DNA from: Acidovorax sp. T1
GTDB taxonomy: Bacteria; Pseudomonadota; Gammaproteobacteria; Burkholderiales; Burkholderiaceae_C
Direction: 5' to 3'
Length of the DNA: 64,000 nt
NCBI RefSeq assembly: GCF_002176815.1
Contig: NZ_CP021648.1
Location: 186,001 to 250,000 of the forward strand
Below the pieces are notes generated by a model. That model had not been told where the DNA came from, did no database searches, and saw nothing but the letters and a program-made list of their open reading frames with translations. A program made the position numbers and the translations under genes. Numbering within the stretch: position 1 is the stretch's first letter; the number at the start of each line of letters is the position of its first letter. Positions 8,960 through 20,793 of the stretch are shown in pieces.

Positions 8960-10435
8960 TCAAGCGGCCAGCCGTGCGCGCAGCAAATCGTTGACCTGCT
9001 GCGGATTGGCCTTGCCTTTGCTGGCCTTCATGATCTGGCCCACGAGTGCATTGAACGCCTTGTCCTTGCCCGCACGGAACTGGGCCACGTTGTCGGCGTT
9101 GGCGGCGATCACCTCGTCGATGATCTTCTCCAGCGCGCCGGTGTCGTTCATCTGCTTGAGGCCTTTGGACTCGATGATGGCGTCCACATCCTTTGATTCG
9201 CCGGCCCACAGGGCCTCAAACACCTGCCGGGCGGCGTTGTTGGAAATCGTGCCGTCGGCGATGCGCGCGATCAGTGCTGCCAGTTGAGTTGAAGTTATCG
9301 GAGCTTGCTCGATGTCGATCTCGCCAGCGTTCAGGCGGCGCGACACCTCGCCCATGATCCAGTTGCTGGCCAGCTTGGGCTGGCCGCAGGCCTTGGCTGC
9401 GGCCTCGAAGTAGGCGGCCATGGCCTTGCTCTGTGTGAGCGTGGTGGCGTCGTATTCGGGCAGGCCATAGTCCGCCACGAAACGCGTGGCCATGGTGCGA
9501 GGCAATTCGGCCATCAGCGCGCGCTGTTCTTGCACCCAATGCTCTGAAATGTGTAGCGGTGGCAGGTCTGGATCGGGGAAGTAGCGGTAGTCGGCAGCGT
9601 CTTCCTTGGTGCGCATGGCGCGGGTTTCGCCGGTGTCGGGGTCGAACAGCACGGTGGCCTGCTGGATGGCGTGGCCGTCTTCGATCTGCTCGATCTGCCA
9701 GCGGATCTCGTAGTCGATGGCCTGCTGCATGAACTTGAAGCTGTTCAGGTTCTTGATCTCGCGGCGCGTGCCCAGCGGCTGGCCGGGCTTGCGCACCGAC
9801 ACGTTGGCGTCGCAGCGGAAGCTGCCCTCTTGCATGTTGCCGTCGCAGATGCCGATCCAGGTGACGATCTTGTGCAGCTCCTTGGCATAAGCCACCGCCT
9901 CTTCGGACGAGCGCATGTCGGGCTCGGTCACGATCTCCAGCAGCGGCGTGCCGGCGCGGTTCAGGTCGATGCCCGACTGACCGATGAAGTCCTCGTGCAG
10001 CGACTTGCCCGCGTCTTCCTCAAGGTGGGCGCGCACCAGGCGCACGGTCTTCTTTTCCCGCGTTGCGTCGGCGCCTTTTCCTGTCTCCAGGAAGAACTCG
10101 ACCTCGCCGCCCTGCACCACCGGGATCTCGAACTGGCTGATCTGGTAGCCCTTGGGCAGGTCGGGGTAGAAGTAGTTCTTGCGGGCAAAAATACTCACTG
10201 GCGCAATGTGGGAGCCGAGAGCCAGTCCTAATTTGATAGCGCAGGCCACCGCCTCGCGGTTCATCACGGGCAGCGTGCCGGGCAGCGCCAGGTCCACCGC
10301 GCAGGCCTGGGTGTTGGGCTCGGCGCCAAAGGCGGTGGGCGCGCGGCTGAAAATTTTGCTCTTGGTGGCGAGCTGGGTGTGGGTCTCGAAGCCGATGACG
10401 ACTTCGTAGCCGTGGATCAATTTGCTGGTCGTCAT
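8960..10435 (-). CDS. gatB: Asp-tRNA(Asn)/Glu-tRNA(Gln) amidotransferase subunit B
   Basis: A 491-residue GatB, which binds the mischarged tRNA and activates its acyl group for amidation within the GatCAB complex. The start region [13 protein letters not shown], then the [16 protein letters not shown] segment and C-terminal YqeY-like tail ([20 protein letters not shown]) are diagnostic. It is the last gene of gatC-gatA-gatB, starting 1 nt after the gatA stop. Presence of the operon implies indirect charging of tRNA(Asn) and/or tRNA(Gln). Confidence 0.97.
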   Translation of the reverse strand: MTTSKLIHGYEVVIGFETHTQLATKSKIFSRAPTAFGAEPNTQACAVDLALPGTLPVMNREAVACAIKLGLALGSHIAPVSIFARKNYFYPDLPKGYQISQFEIPVVQGGEVEFFLETGKGADATREKKTVRLVRAHLEEDAGKSLHEDFIGQSGIDLNRAGTPLLEIVTEPDMRSSEEAVAYAKELHKIVTWIGICDGNMQEGSFRCDANVSVRKPGQPLGTRREIKNLNSFKFMQQAIDYEIRWQIEQIEDGHAIQQATVLFDPDTGETRAMRTKEDAADYRYFPDPDLPPLHISEHWVQEQRALMAELPRTMATRFVADYGLPEYDATTLTQSKAMAAYFEAAAKACGQPKLASNWIMGEVSRRLNAGEIDIEQAPITSTQLAALIARIADGTISNNAARQVFEALWAGESKDVDAIIESKGLKQMNDTGALEKIIDEVIAANADNVAQFRAGKDKAFNALVGQIMKASKGKANPQQVNDLLRARLAA

Positions 10436-10436
10436 G

Positions 10437-11939
10437 TCACAGACCTCCGGGGTGGCGGAGGTGGAAATCGGTGGCTTGCTGCAGGCGGTGCGCAGCGTTC
10501 AGAAGGCGGGCTTCGGCGAAGTAGTTGCCGATGAGTTGCAGCCCCACGGGCATGCCGCCTTCGCCAAAGCCTGCCGGCACGCTCATGCCGGGCAGGCCGG
10601 CCAGCGATGCGGGCAGCGTGAAGATGTCGGCCAGGTAGTCGGCCAGCGGGTCGTTGCCGTGCTCGCCCAGCTTCCAGGCCACCGTGGGGGCTACCGGGCC
10701 GGCGATCAGGTCGCATTGCTGGAAGGCGTTCTGGAAGTCGTCGGCGATCATGCGGCGGATTTTTTGCGCCTGCAGGTAGTAGGCGTCGTAGTAGCCATGG
10801 CTTAGCACATAGGTGCCCATCATGATGCGGCGCTTGACCTCGTCGCCAAAGCCTTCGGCGCGGGTCTTCTTGTACATGTCCACCAGGTCGGAATACTGAT
10901 TGGTACGGTGGCCGAACTTCACGCCGTCAAAGCGCGAGAGGTTGGAAGACGCTTCGGCCGGGGCGATGATGTAGTAGACCGGAATGGACAGCTCAGTGCG
11001 CGGCAGGCTGATGGGCACGAGCTTGGCGCCAAGCTTTTCGTATTCTTTCAGGGCCCCATCCACGGCGGCGCGCACGTCGGGTGCCAGGCCTTCGCCAAAA
11101 AATTCGGCGGGAATGCCAATGCGCAGGCCGTCGATGCTGTCGTTCAACTTGGCGCTGAAGTCTTCGGCCGGCACATCCAGCGACGTGGAATCGCGGTCCG
11201 GGTCGGGGCCGCACATCGCTGACAGCAGCAGGGCGCAATCCTCGGCGCTGTGGGCCATGGGGCCGGCCTGGTCGAGGCTGGAGGCAAAAGCAATCATGCC
11301 GTAGCGCGAGGCGCGGCCGTAGGTGGGCTTGATGCCGGTGATGCCGCAAAACGATGCGGGCTGGCGGATCGAGCCGCCGGTGTCGGTGCCGGTGACGGCC
11401 GGCGCCAGGCGCGCGGCCACTGCCACGGCGCTGCCGCCGGACGAACCGCCTGGGATGCGGCTCGTGTCCCAGGGGTTGCACACGGGTGCGGGGGCGTCAA
11501 AGCCCACGGGCGCCACGGCTGAGTTCTCGTTGGCTGAGCCCATGGCGAACTCGTCGCAGTTGAGCTTGCCCAGGGTCACTGCGCCCGCGTCGGCCAAGCG
11601 GGCGACCACGGTGGCATCAAAAGGCGACTGGTAGCCCGCCAGCATCTTGGAGCCGGCGGTGCTGGGGAAGTCGCGCGTGACGAAGATGTCCTTGTGCGCA
11701 ATGGGCACGCCTTCCAGCGCGCCGGCGGTGCCGGCGGCAATGCGCGCGTCGGCCGCCTTGGCCTGGGCGAGGGTGGCCTCTTCGTTCAGGGCCACATAGG
11801 CGCCCAGGTTTTGGTGCGCCTTGGCGCGGGCCAGGAAATGCTGGGCGGCTTCGACGGCAGAAAATTGCCTGTCGCGCAGGCCTGCAGCCAGTTCGGCAAC
11901 GCCCAGGTCGTGCAGGGCTTTGGTGGTGGTCGTGGTCAT
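10437..11939 (-). CDS. gatA: Asp-tRNA(Asn)/Glu-tRNA(Gln) amidotransferase subunit A
   Basis: A 500-residue amidase-signature enzyme that frees ammonia from glutamine for the GatCAB reaction. The catalytic Lys is in [10 protein letters not shown] (about 79-88) and the Gly/Ser-rich signature with the nucleophile is [15 protein letters not shown] (about 155-169), completing the Ser-cisSer-Lys triad. It lies between gatC (7 nt gap) and gatB (1 nt gap), so the three are surely one transcript. Confidence 0.97.
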   Translation of the reverse strand: MTTTTTKALHDLGVAELAAGLRDRQFSAVEAAQHFLARAKAHQNLGAYVALNEEATLAQAKAADARIAAGTAGALEGVPIAHKDIFVTRDFPSTAGSKMLAGYQSPFDATVVARLADAGAVTLGKLNCDEFAMGSANENSAVAPVGFDAPAPVCNPWDTSRIPGGSSGGSAVAVAARLAPAVTGTDTGGSIRQPASFCGITGIKPTYGRASRYGMIAFASSLDQAGPMAHSAEDCALLLSAMCGPDPDRDSTSLDVPAEDFSAKLNDSIDGLRIGIPAEFFGEGLAPDVRAAVDGALKEYEKLGAKLVPISLPRTELSIPVYYIIAPAEASSNLSRFDGVKFGHRTNQYSDLVDMYKKTRAEGFGDEVKRRIMMGTYVLSHGYYDAYYLQAQKIRRMIADDFQNAFQQCDLIAGPVAPTVAWKLGEHGNDPLADYLADIFTLPASLAGLPGMSVPAGFGEGGMPVGLQLIGNYFAEARLLNAAHRLQQATDFHLRHPGGL

Positions 11940-11946
11940 GCGGGCC

Positions 11947-12246
11947 TCACTCGATCACTTTGGGGACGAGGAACAGGCCGCGCTCGACGGCGGGTGCGCT
12001 TTTTTGATTGGCTTCGCGCTGGTTGGGCTCGCTGGCCACGTCCTCGCGCAGGCGCAGGGCCACGTCCTGGATGGTGGCGACGGGGTGCGCCAGGGGCGTG
12101 AGGCCCGATGTGTCCACCGCCCGCATTTTTTCCACAATGTCAAAGAAGCCGTTCAGCTGAGTCAGCATGCGCTCACTTTCGGCGGGGGTCAGCTCAAGCC
12201 GTGCCAAGTTGGCAATGCGGCCGATGTCTTGGGGTGTCAGTGCCAT
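11947..12246 (-). CDS. gatC: Asp-tRNA(Asn)/Glu-tRNA(Gln) amidotransferase subunit C
   Basis: A 99-residue GatC, the small stabilising subunit that wraps GatA and contacts GatB. The pattern [16 protein letters not shown] near the N-terminus and LREDVASEP near the C-terminus is typical. Start MALTPQDIG is chosen; an upstream in-frame ATG would add 16 residues unlike the family. First gene of the gat operon and divergent from mreB across about 216 bp. Confidence 0.94.
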   Translation of the reverse strand: MALTPQDIGRIANLARLELTPAESERMLTQLNGFFDIVEKMRAVDTSGLTPLAHPVATIQDVALRLREDVASEPNQREANQKSAPAVERGLFLVPKVIE

Positions 12247-12462
12247 AAAGGGAAATTCGTGGGAAACCAGATGTAAACCTGTGATACGGGTCAAGCCGAG
12301 GGGAGTTATTCACAGGGGATGGGGTATTATCCCGGCTTTGCCGCAATGCCCTCCTACCTGCCGGTCATTGTGCGAAAAAAGCGAAATTTGACCCCCACCC
12401 ACTCCCTGACACACCCCGCGACGGCAGGCCGAAGTGCATGCCGTGCCTGAGAGGATTTTTGA

Positions 12463-13506
<1,044 letters not shown>

Positions 13507-13639
13507 GACGGAGCGCCTGTGCCTGCACAGGTCGCATCCTGTCTCCATTGCATGACTGACCGCGTTCGCACCAAGGCCTTGTGGGCACGCATCCGTGGCT
13601 CGGGGAGCCTGCAGCCCCGCCTGACAACAACGATCTGCC

Positions 13640-14560
13640 ATGTCGCTCGGAACGCTTGAGCGCAGTGCGCCGCCATTTTTCAAGCAAGGGCCGTCGGCCC
13701 TTTCCAAGCTGGCCCTCTACAGCGCGTTGGCGCTGTTTTTGATGGTGGCGGATGCGCGCTTTCAGCTCACGGGCGCGTTGCGCCAGGCGGTGGCTGCTGT
13801 TATTTACCCGGTGCAATGGCTGATGCTCCAGCCGGTCGAATTCATCGCGCAGGGAAGTGGTTACTTCCAGTCGCTGCGCAAGGCCCAGGAAGACGCCGAT
13901 GCGGCGCGCAAGCAAATGACCCTGATGTCACAGCGCTCGATCCAGGCGGAGCAGCTGATGCAGGAAAACGCGCGGTTGCGTCAGTTGCTGGACCTTCGAA
14001 CCCGGTTGGAAACCCCCGCCCAGGCGGCACAGGTGCTCTATGACACTGCGGATCCTTACACCCGGCGGGTTGTGGTGGACCGGGGCCGAACGGCAGGGGT
14101 GGAGCTGGGTGCGCCAGTGCTCGACGAGAAGGGGGTGCTGGGGCAGGTCACGCGCGTGCATCCGTTCGTGAGCGAGGTCACCTTGCTGATTGACCGCGAC
14201 CAAGCCATCCCGGTACTGAACATTCGCACCGGTGTTCGGGGCGTCGCCTACGGAGACCCGGTGGCGGGCCATGCCGGGGGCATGGAACTGCGCTTCATGC
14301 CGGCGAACGCCGACATCCTTGAGGGGGATCTGCTCACCACCAGCGGTGTCGATGGGCTGTATCCACCGGGTTTGCCCGTCGCCAAGGTGGTGCGTGTGGA
14401 GCGGCGGGCCGATTCGGCCTTTGCCCGTATTTATTGCGCCCCCGTCGCCGGGGTCCAAGGGGCCCGCCACGTGATGCTGCTCAAGCCGGCGGCAGAGCCC
14501 ATGCCAGAGCGTCCCGAACCCGACGCGGCGCTTCCTGGCAAGAAGGGGGCGCGCAAGTGA
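13640..14560 (+). CDS. mreC: Rod shape-determining protein MreC
   Basis: A 306-residue bitopic membrane protein of the elongasome that binds PBP2 in the periplasm. One N-terminal membrane segment (LALYSALALFLMVADARF, about 22-39) is followed by a coiled-coil region (about 75-110) and the beta-barrel periplasmic domain, with family motifs DRGRTAGVELGAPVL and GDLLTTSGVDGLYPPGLPV. The C-terminal tail is Pro/Glu-rich. It follows mreB and precedes mreD by 37 bp. Confidence 0.95.
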   Translation: MSLGTLERSAPPFFKQGPSALSKLALYSALALFLMVADARFQLTGALRQAVAAVIYPVQWLMLQPVEFIAQGSGYFQSLRKAQEDADAARKQMTLMSQRSIQAEQLMQENARLRQLLDLRTRLETPAQAAQVLYDTADPYTRRVVVDRGRTAGVELGAPVLDEKGVLGQVTRVHPFVSEVTLLIDRDQAIPVLNIRTGVRGVAYGDPVAGHAGGMELRFMPANADILEGDLLTTSGVDGLYPPGLPVAKVVRVERRADSAFARIYCAPVAGVQGARHVMLLKPAAEPMPERPEPDAALPGKKGARK

Positions 14561-14597
14561 CGGGGTGCGGGTATGTCGCGCCAGAAAGGATCGCGCC

Positions 14598-15116
14598 ATG
14601 ATCATGCCGCGCGGGCAGCCATTGCTGCTGCCAGTCAATCCCGTTTTCATTGTCGCCAGCCTGCTGGTGGGCTTGGCGATCAACTTTTTGCCGCTCGGAC
14701 GGGTGGTCTGGACTCCCGACATCCTGTTGCTGCTGCTGGCATTTTGGGTGGTGCACCAGCCCCAGCGCGTCGGCATGGGAGTCGCCTTCGTGCTGGGCCT
14801 GTGCATGGATGTCCACCAGTCGTCCTGGCTGGGTCAGCATGCCCTGGTCTATACGGTGCTGTCATTTGGCGCGATGGCAATGCATCGCCGTCTGCTGTGG
14901 TTCAGTGTTCCATCCCAGGCGCTGCAGGTGTTCCTCTTGTTTTTGCTGGCCCATGCGGTGGAGCTGTTGCTGCGCATGGTGGGTGGCGGAATCTTTCCTG
15001 GTCTCTGGGGCTTGCTCGCGCCTGTGTTGGAGGCCTTGCTCTGGCCCTTGGCCAGCTGGGTGCTGCTGGCGCCGCAGCGTCGTCCGCCTGATCGCGATGA
15101 GAACCGGCCCCTGTGA
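14598..15116 (+). CDS. mreD: Rod shape-determining protein MreD
   Basis: A 172-residue membrane protein with five or six hydrophobic segments, completing the MreBCD complex. The region WTPDILLLLLAFWVVHQPQRVG (read in two parts around residues 36-57) and GLCMDVHQSSWLGQHAL match MreD. A good ribosome site (AGAAAGGA) lies before ATG 14598, which is preferred to a longer frame opening at 14565. Confidence 0.92.
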   Translation: MIMPRGQPLLLPVNPVFIVASLLVGLAINFLPLGRVVWTPDILLLLLAFWVVHQPQRVGMGVAFVLGLCMDVHQSSWLGQHALVYTVLSFGAMAMHRRLLWFSVPSQALQVFLLFLLAHAVELLLRMVGGGIFPGLWGLLAPVLEALLWPLASWVLLAPQRRPPDRDENRPL

Positions 15117-15227
15117 GGCCCCTGTGAGGCCTTCTTTGAGCATGACGGCGTGCGCCTTATTCGATTCTGACGCGCTGCGCGCCACGGCTTGCGCGCGCAG
15201 TGCGCACGCGGCCGAAGGTTGGATGCC

Positions 15228-17168
15228 ATGACGGAACTGCGCAACGTCGAGGCCGAGGCATCGCGTTTTCGCACGCGCGTGTTGGTGATTGGTGCAGTGG
15301 TTTTTCTGGCGTTCTGCCTGATCGTGGCACGCCTGCTCTTTTTGCAGGTAGTGCGGCACGAAGACCTCGCGGCGCAGGCCGAGAGCAACCGCACGGCGAT
15401 CGTTCCCATCGTTCCCAACCGCGGTCTCATCCTGGACCGCAACGGCGTGGTGCTGGCAACCAACTATGCGGCCTACACGCTCGAAATCACGCCATCGCGG
15501 GCGGGAGTGCTGGATGAAACCATTGATGGCTTGTCGAAGGTGGTGGAGATACAGACCCGGGACCGCCGCCGCTTCAAGCGATTGATGGAAGAGTCGCGCA
15601 ATTTCGAATCGCTGCCCATCCGCACCCGCCTGACGGACGAGGAGGTGGCGCGCTTTACGGCGCAGCGCTACCGATTCCCCGGTGTGGACGTCAAGGCACG
15701 GCTCTTTCGTAACTATCCCCTGGGGGAAGTCGCAAGCCACGCCATCGGCTACATCGGGCGCATCAACCAGGCGGAGAAGGCCCGGATACAGGACTCCGAC
15801 GACGAGGCCAACTACCGCGGCACCGAGTACATCGGCAAACTGGGCATTGAGCAGAGTTACGAAGCGGCATTGCACGGCACCACGGGCGTGGAGCAGATGG
15901 AGACATCGGCAGGCGGCCGGGCCGTGCGCAAGCTGTCCAGCCGCGCGGCCACGCCCGGCGACAGCGTGATGCTGTCGATCGACATCAAACTGCAAAAGCT
16001 CATTGAAGAGTTGTATGGATCCCGCCGCGGCGCACTGGTGGCCATCGACCCGCGCAACGGCGAAATCCTGGCGCTGGTCAGCAAGCCCACGTTCGACCCC
16101 AACCTGTTTGTCGAGGGCATCGATTCGGAAAACTGGGCCGCGCTCAACGAGTCCATCGACAAGCCGCTGCTCAACCGCGCCTTGCGCGGCACCTACCCGC
16201 CTGGCTCCACCTACAAGCCCTTCATGGCGCTGGCGGCGCTGCAGTTGAATAAGCGCTCGCCCACCCTGGTGATGAACGACCCGGGTTTCTACACTTTTGG
16301 CGGCCACACCTTTCGCAGCCACGAAGGGGGGCTGGGCGGCGTGGACATGCACCGGGCCATCCAGTTTTCGAGCAACACCTACTTTTACTCGCTGGCCGTG
16401 GACATGGGCGTCGATGCCATTCACGATTTCATGAAACCGCTGAGCTTTGGCCAGCCGACCGGCATTGATCTCAATGGCGAGGTGCGCGGCACGCTGCCCA
16501 GCACCGAGTGGAAGCGCAACGCCTACAAGCGCCCGGACATGAAGCGCTGGTTCCCTGGCGAAACTGTGTCGCTGGGCATCGGTCAGGGCTACAACAACTT
16601 CACCATGATGCAGCTGGCGCTGGCGCAGGCCACCATGGCCAACGGCGGAATCCGCTATCGCCCGCACATGGCCAAGGCCGTGAAGAATTCGATCACGGGG
16701 GTGGTGACCGAGATCGTCCAGCCGGCAGGTGAAAACCTCGGCTATCTGCCCAAAAACGTGGACATCGTGCGCAATGCGATGGTGGCCGTGATCAAGGGTG
16801 GCACAGGTACGCGCGTGTTTGCGGGGGCCCCCTACACCGCAGGCGGCAAGACCGGCACGGCCCAGGCGGTGAGCCTCGGACAGAACGTGCGCTACAACGC
16901 CAAGGCGCTGGAGGAACACCAGCGTGACCACTCCCTCTTCACGGCGTTCGCGCCTGCCGAAGCCCCCACGATTGCTCTGGCACTGATTGTCGAAAACGCC
17001 GGCTTTGGCGCCGCGCACGCAGCGCCCATTGCGCGCAGGGTGTTCGATTACTGGTTGACGGGGGAATATCCGAGCGAGGCAGACATTGCGGCCGTGCAAA
17101 AGGGGCAGGCCTCGGCCCCCATCGGCAAGCCGCGTGCCGCTGCCGATGTTCCGCTGCTGGCACCTTAG
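15228..17168 (+). CDS. mrdA: Penicillin-binding protein 2
   Basis: A 646-residue class B penicillin-binding protein, the transpeptidase of cell elongation. One N-terminal membrane anchor (about 17-41) precedes the pedestal domain. The three active-site motifs are all intact: SxxK at S327-K330 (PPGSTYKPF), SSN at 381-383 and KTG at 541-543. Start MTELRNVEAE follows the family; an upstream ATG at 15189 is less likely. The gene usually found next, rodA, is not adjacent: a dispersed repeat and a gene on the other strand follow. Confidence 0.96.
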   Translation: MTELRNVEAEASRFRTRVLVIGAVVFLAFCLIVARLLFLQVVRHEDLAAQAESNRTAIVPIVPNRGLILDRNGVVLATNYAAYTLEITPSRAGVLDETIDGLSKVVEIQTRDRRRFKRLMEESRNFESLPIRTRLTDEEVARFTAQRYRFPGVDVKARLFRNYPLGEVASHAIGYIGRINQAEKARIQDSDDEANYRGTEYIGKLGIEQSYEAALHGTTGVEQMETSAGGRAVRKLSSRAATPGDSVMLSIDIKLQKLIEELYGSRRGALVAIDPRNGEILALVSKPTFDPNLFVEGIDSENWAALNESIDKPLLNRALRGTYPPGSTYKPFMALAALQLNKRSPTLVMNDPGFYTFGGHTFRSHEGGLGGVDMHRAIQFSSNTYFYSLAVDMGVDAIHDFMKPLSFGQPTGIDLNGEVRGTLPSTEWKRNAYKRPDMKRWFPGETVSLGIGQGYNNFTMMQLALAQATMANGGIRYRPHMAKAVKNSITGVVTEIVQPAGENLGYLPKNVDIVRNAMVAVIKGGTGTRVFAGAPYTAGGKTGTAQAVSLGQNVRYNAKALEEHQRDHSLFTAFAPAEAPTIALALIVENAGFGAAHAAPIARRVFDYWLTGEYPSEADIAAVQKGQASAPIGKPRAAADVPLLAP

Positions 17169-17175
17169 ATTCTTT

Positions 17176-17227
17176 AAAAATGATAGCTATTGGCGCTTGC
17201 TGCATAAGCGCTTAAGCCGTATTTCAT
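17176..17227. repeat. Dispersed palindromic repeat, copy 4
   Basis: ATGATAGCTATTGGCGCTTG, spacer, ATAAGCGCTTAAGCCGTATTT. It lies between the convergent mrdA and EamA transporter genes. Confidence 0.85.
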
Positions 17228-17263
17228 CGAAAATTTGGGCGCCACTGGCTTCCGTCGTGTGCT

Positions 17264-18160
17264 TCAGGCGGCCGGGGTGGCTGCAGTCCGTTGGGGTGGC
17301 TGGAGCTGGCTGAAAACCAGCGCAGCCACAATCAACGCCGCTCCGCTCAGCCCGTGCCATCCCAGGCTTTCGCCCAGCAACGCCCAGGCGGTCAGGGCGG
17401 CGAAAACCGGCTCCAGGCCAAACACGATGGCACTGCGCATGGCATCCACGCGCTGCTGGCCCCAGGCCTGCAACGTCACCACGACCACGCTGGCCAGGAA
17501 ACCCAGGTACACGAGCGCCAGCCAGCTTGACGTCTGCAGGCTGCCCAGTGATTGCAACCAGTCCATGCTGCCATCGCGCGCCAACAGCAGCACCGTGGCG
17601 GCCGCGCACATCACGGTGGCCTGTGCGGCGGCCATGCGCGTGGCGCGCAGCGGGTGCGCCGAGTTGCGGCGTGCGCATTCTTCCAGCACCAAGATATAGA
17701 TGGCATAGAACACCGTGCTGGCCAGCGTGAGCGAATCGCCCAGATTCCAGGGCTCGTTCTCGTGGAACATCAGTGCCATGCCGGCGAAGGCCATGGCGCA
17801 GGCCGCCCACAGGCGCCAGCCATAGCGGCGACCCAGGGCCGCCATGGCGATCAGGGGCACCACGAGCACATTGAGTCCGGTAACAAACGCATTGCGATTG
17901 CTGCTGGTGCGTGCCAGACCTTCAATCTGGAGCCAGAACGCCAGAAACAGCAGCAGCCCCAGTGCGCAACCCCACAGGCGTTCCTGGGGCCGCATGCCCA
18001 CCCACAGCGGGGCCAGCACCAAAAGGGCCAGGGCAAAACGCAACCAGATGATCTGCAGGGCATCGAGGTGCGCCGACAGCAGCTTCATGGCGGGGAAGGT
18101 GGTTCCCCACACAGTGGTCACCACCAGCAGGGCGATGAGGCCAAAACGTTCAGATCGCAT
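17264..18160 (-). CDS. EamA/DMT-family transporter
   Basis: A 298-residue inner-membrane protein with about ten hydrophobic segments arranged as two repeated EamA halves, typical of metabolite exporters of the drug/metabolite transporter superfamily (for example LLVVTTVWGTTFPAMKLL near the start and VFGLEPVFAALTAWALLGE in the second half). ATG (MRSERFG) at 18160 is chosen over an upstream in-frame GTG at 18190. Substrate cannot be inferred. The gene is followed on its strand by a repeat copy. Confidence 0.88.
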   Translation of the reverse strand: MRSERFGLIALLVVTTVWGTTFPAMKLLSAHLDALQIIWLRFALALLVLAPLWVGMRPQERLWGCALGLLLFLAFWLQIEGLARTSSNRNAFVTGLNVLVVPLIAMAALGRRYGWRLWAACAMAFAGMALMFHENEPWNLGDSLTLASTVFYAIYILVLEECARRNSAHPLRATRMAAAQATVMCAAATVLLLARDGSMDWLQSLGSLQTSSWLALVYLGFLASVVVVTLQAWGQQRVDAMRSAIVFGLEPVFAALTAWALLGESLGWHGLSGAALIVAALVFSQLQPPQRTAATPAA

Positions 18161-18301
18161 AAATATCGGGACAGTCTTCAGCGCGTGCACGGGCCGGGCC
18201 AGTGCGCTGATGTGAAAAGAGCGGAAGACGACGCGAGGGCCGTGCCGCAGCCCCGGCGCCGGGAGGCCTTGCGGTCACCCATTCGGCGTGGACGCGGCTT
18301 T

Positions 18302-19041
<740 letters not shown>

Positions 19042-19045
<4 letters not shown>

Positions 19046-19824
19046 TGGATGCGTCCTTCGACATCAAAACGGTGTTCGATGGCGTTGGAAAGCTGCGTTA
19101 CCAGCGTGGTCAGCAGCAGGTAGGTCAGGGCCACGGTGGTCAGCGTGGCAATGGGCTGAAAGGTTGCGGACTGGATGCGGTTGCCCACATTGGTCAGTTC
19201 GACCACGCCAATCGCGTAGGCCAGCGAGGAATCCTTGAGCAGTGCCACGAAGTTGCTGACCAGGGGAGGCAGCGATATCTTGAAAGCCTGCGGAAACACC
19301 ACATCGAAAAACACATGGCCGTGCCCAAGACCCAGCGCGCGTGCCGCTTCCGTCTGCCCCCGGGGCACCGCCAGCAGGCCCGCGCGAATGGCCTCGGCGT
19401 TGTAGGCGCCCACGTTCAACCCCAGTGCCACGACGGCGGCGGCAAAGTCGGGCAGGTTCAGTCCAGGCACCAGGACCGGAAGCGCGAAGTAAACAAACAG
19501 GATCTGGACCAGCAGCGGCGTTCCGCGAATGGCCCAGATGTAGAAACCCGCCAGCCAGCGCAAGCCGATCCAGCGGGCGGTGCGCGCCAGTGCGGCCGCT
19601 GTGCCCAGCACCAGGCCCACCGCGCCGCTGATCAGCGTCAACCACAGCGTGGTTCGCGCGCCATCGGAAAACGCCTGTGCGTTGGAGCCGATGGGTTCGG
19701 GAAAAAGTGAAAGTATCTGGCCGAGGAGGGCCAGCATGAACACCATCAGGACCAGGGCCGCAATCAGCGTGGCATTGCTACGCTGCGGGCGGCTCCAGTG
19801 GCGCGGCCAAAGGGCTATGAGCAT
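19042..19824 (-). CDS. Polar amino-acid ABC transporter, permease subunit
   Basis: A 260-residue inner-membrane permease of the HisM/GlnP type with about five membrane segments. The EAA-type cytoplasmic loop is visible in [20 protein letters not shown] ahead of a family-typical segment near [17 protein letters not shown] single permease gene suggests a homodimeric channel. Coupled to the ATPase gene by a 4-nt overlap. Confidence 0.93.
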
Positions 19825-19851
19825 GGATCAGAGAGGGCCGAAGCCCCGTTT

Positions 19852-20613
19852 TCAGTTGCAGCGTACGTCTTCGTTGAAGTACTTTTTCGACACGGCGGCG
19901 TAGCTGCCATCGGCCATGGTTTCGGCCAGGGCCTTGCTCCACGCATCGGCCAGGGGCTGGTTGCCCTTGGCAACCGCCGAGGCGATGCGCTCGATGAACA
20001 CCATTTCACCCAGTTGGAGACCTGCCTTGGGGTTCTTCGCCACCACTTCCTTGGCGACGAAACGGTCGGTCACCCAGGCGTCCACCCGGCGCGAGGTGAG
20101 CGCGCTGCGCGCATCCACATCGGTGGGGAAGTTCTTCATTTCCTTGATGGTCGTGACCTTCTGGACATTTTCCAGGTAGCTCGTGCCGGTCTGCACGGCG
20201 ACGATCTTGCCGGCCAGGTCCTTGGCGCTGCGGATTGCGGGGTCCATGGCAATCACCATGCCGCCAGAGCAATAGTGCGGCGCGGTGAACGTGACGGCCT
20301 TGGCGCGCTCGTCGGTCACGCCATGCGATGCGATCACCAGGTCCCAGCGGTCCTGCTTCAGGCCGGTCAGCAGGGCATCGAAACCGATGGTTTTCCACTC
20401 GATTTTCAGTCCCATCTTCTTGGCTGCGAGTTCTGCCACTTCCACCTCGAAGCCCGTCAGCGTGGTGCCCTTGAAGTAATTGAAGGGCGCAAATTGTCCT
20501 TCAGTGGCCACAATGATCTTGCCACCCTTCTTGATCTCATCGAGGGAGCGGGCCTGCACGGAAAAGGCGGCACACAGAGCCACAGCGGAGGCGATGAACT
20601 GGAAGAGCTTCAT
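19852..20613 (-). CDS. Amino-acid ABC transporter, periplasmic binding protein
   Basis: A 253-residue solute-binding protein of family 3. The signal peptide is MKLFQFIASAVALCAAFSVQA, read as an n-region plus hydrophobic core ending at A-R-S. The mature start IKKGGKIIVATEGQFAPFNY and the middle motif GLKQDRWDLVIASHGVTDER are family hallmarks. Start chosen at MKLFQF with ribosome site AGGA. First gene of the importer operon; the ligand is probably a polar or basic amino acid. Confidence 0.93.
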   Translation of the reverse strand: MKLFQFIASAVALCAAFSVQARSLDEIKKGGKIIVATEGQFAPFNYFKGTTLTGFEVEVAELAAKKMGLKIEWKTIGFDALLTGLKQDRWDLVIASHGVTDERAKAVTFTAPHYCSGGMVIAMDPAIRSAKDLAGKIVAVQTGTSYLENVQKVTTIKEMKNFPTDVDARSALTSRRVDAWVTDRFVAKEVVAKNPKAGLQLGEMVFIERIASAVAKGNQPLADAWSKALAETMADGSYAAVSKKYFNEDVRCN

Positions 20614-20793
20614 GGTGAATCCTGTCTTGGGGTGGTACAGATACAAAAAATCCGGCTTGCGGGTCACGCAACCGGAGCCAGGAAAATGATAGTGCCCAAA
20701 GGTGGCGGGCGTCACAAAAATGTCGCAATCAATTATAGAGGGCAGGCCCTGCCGCAGGGACTGTTGCTTTCGCAGCGAGTGCGGGCGGGCGCT

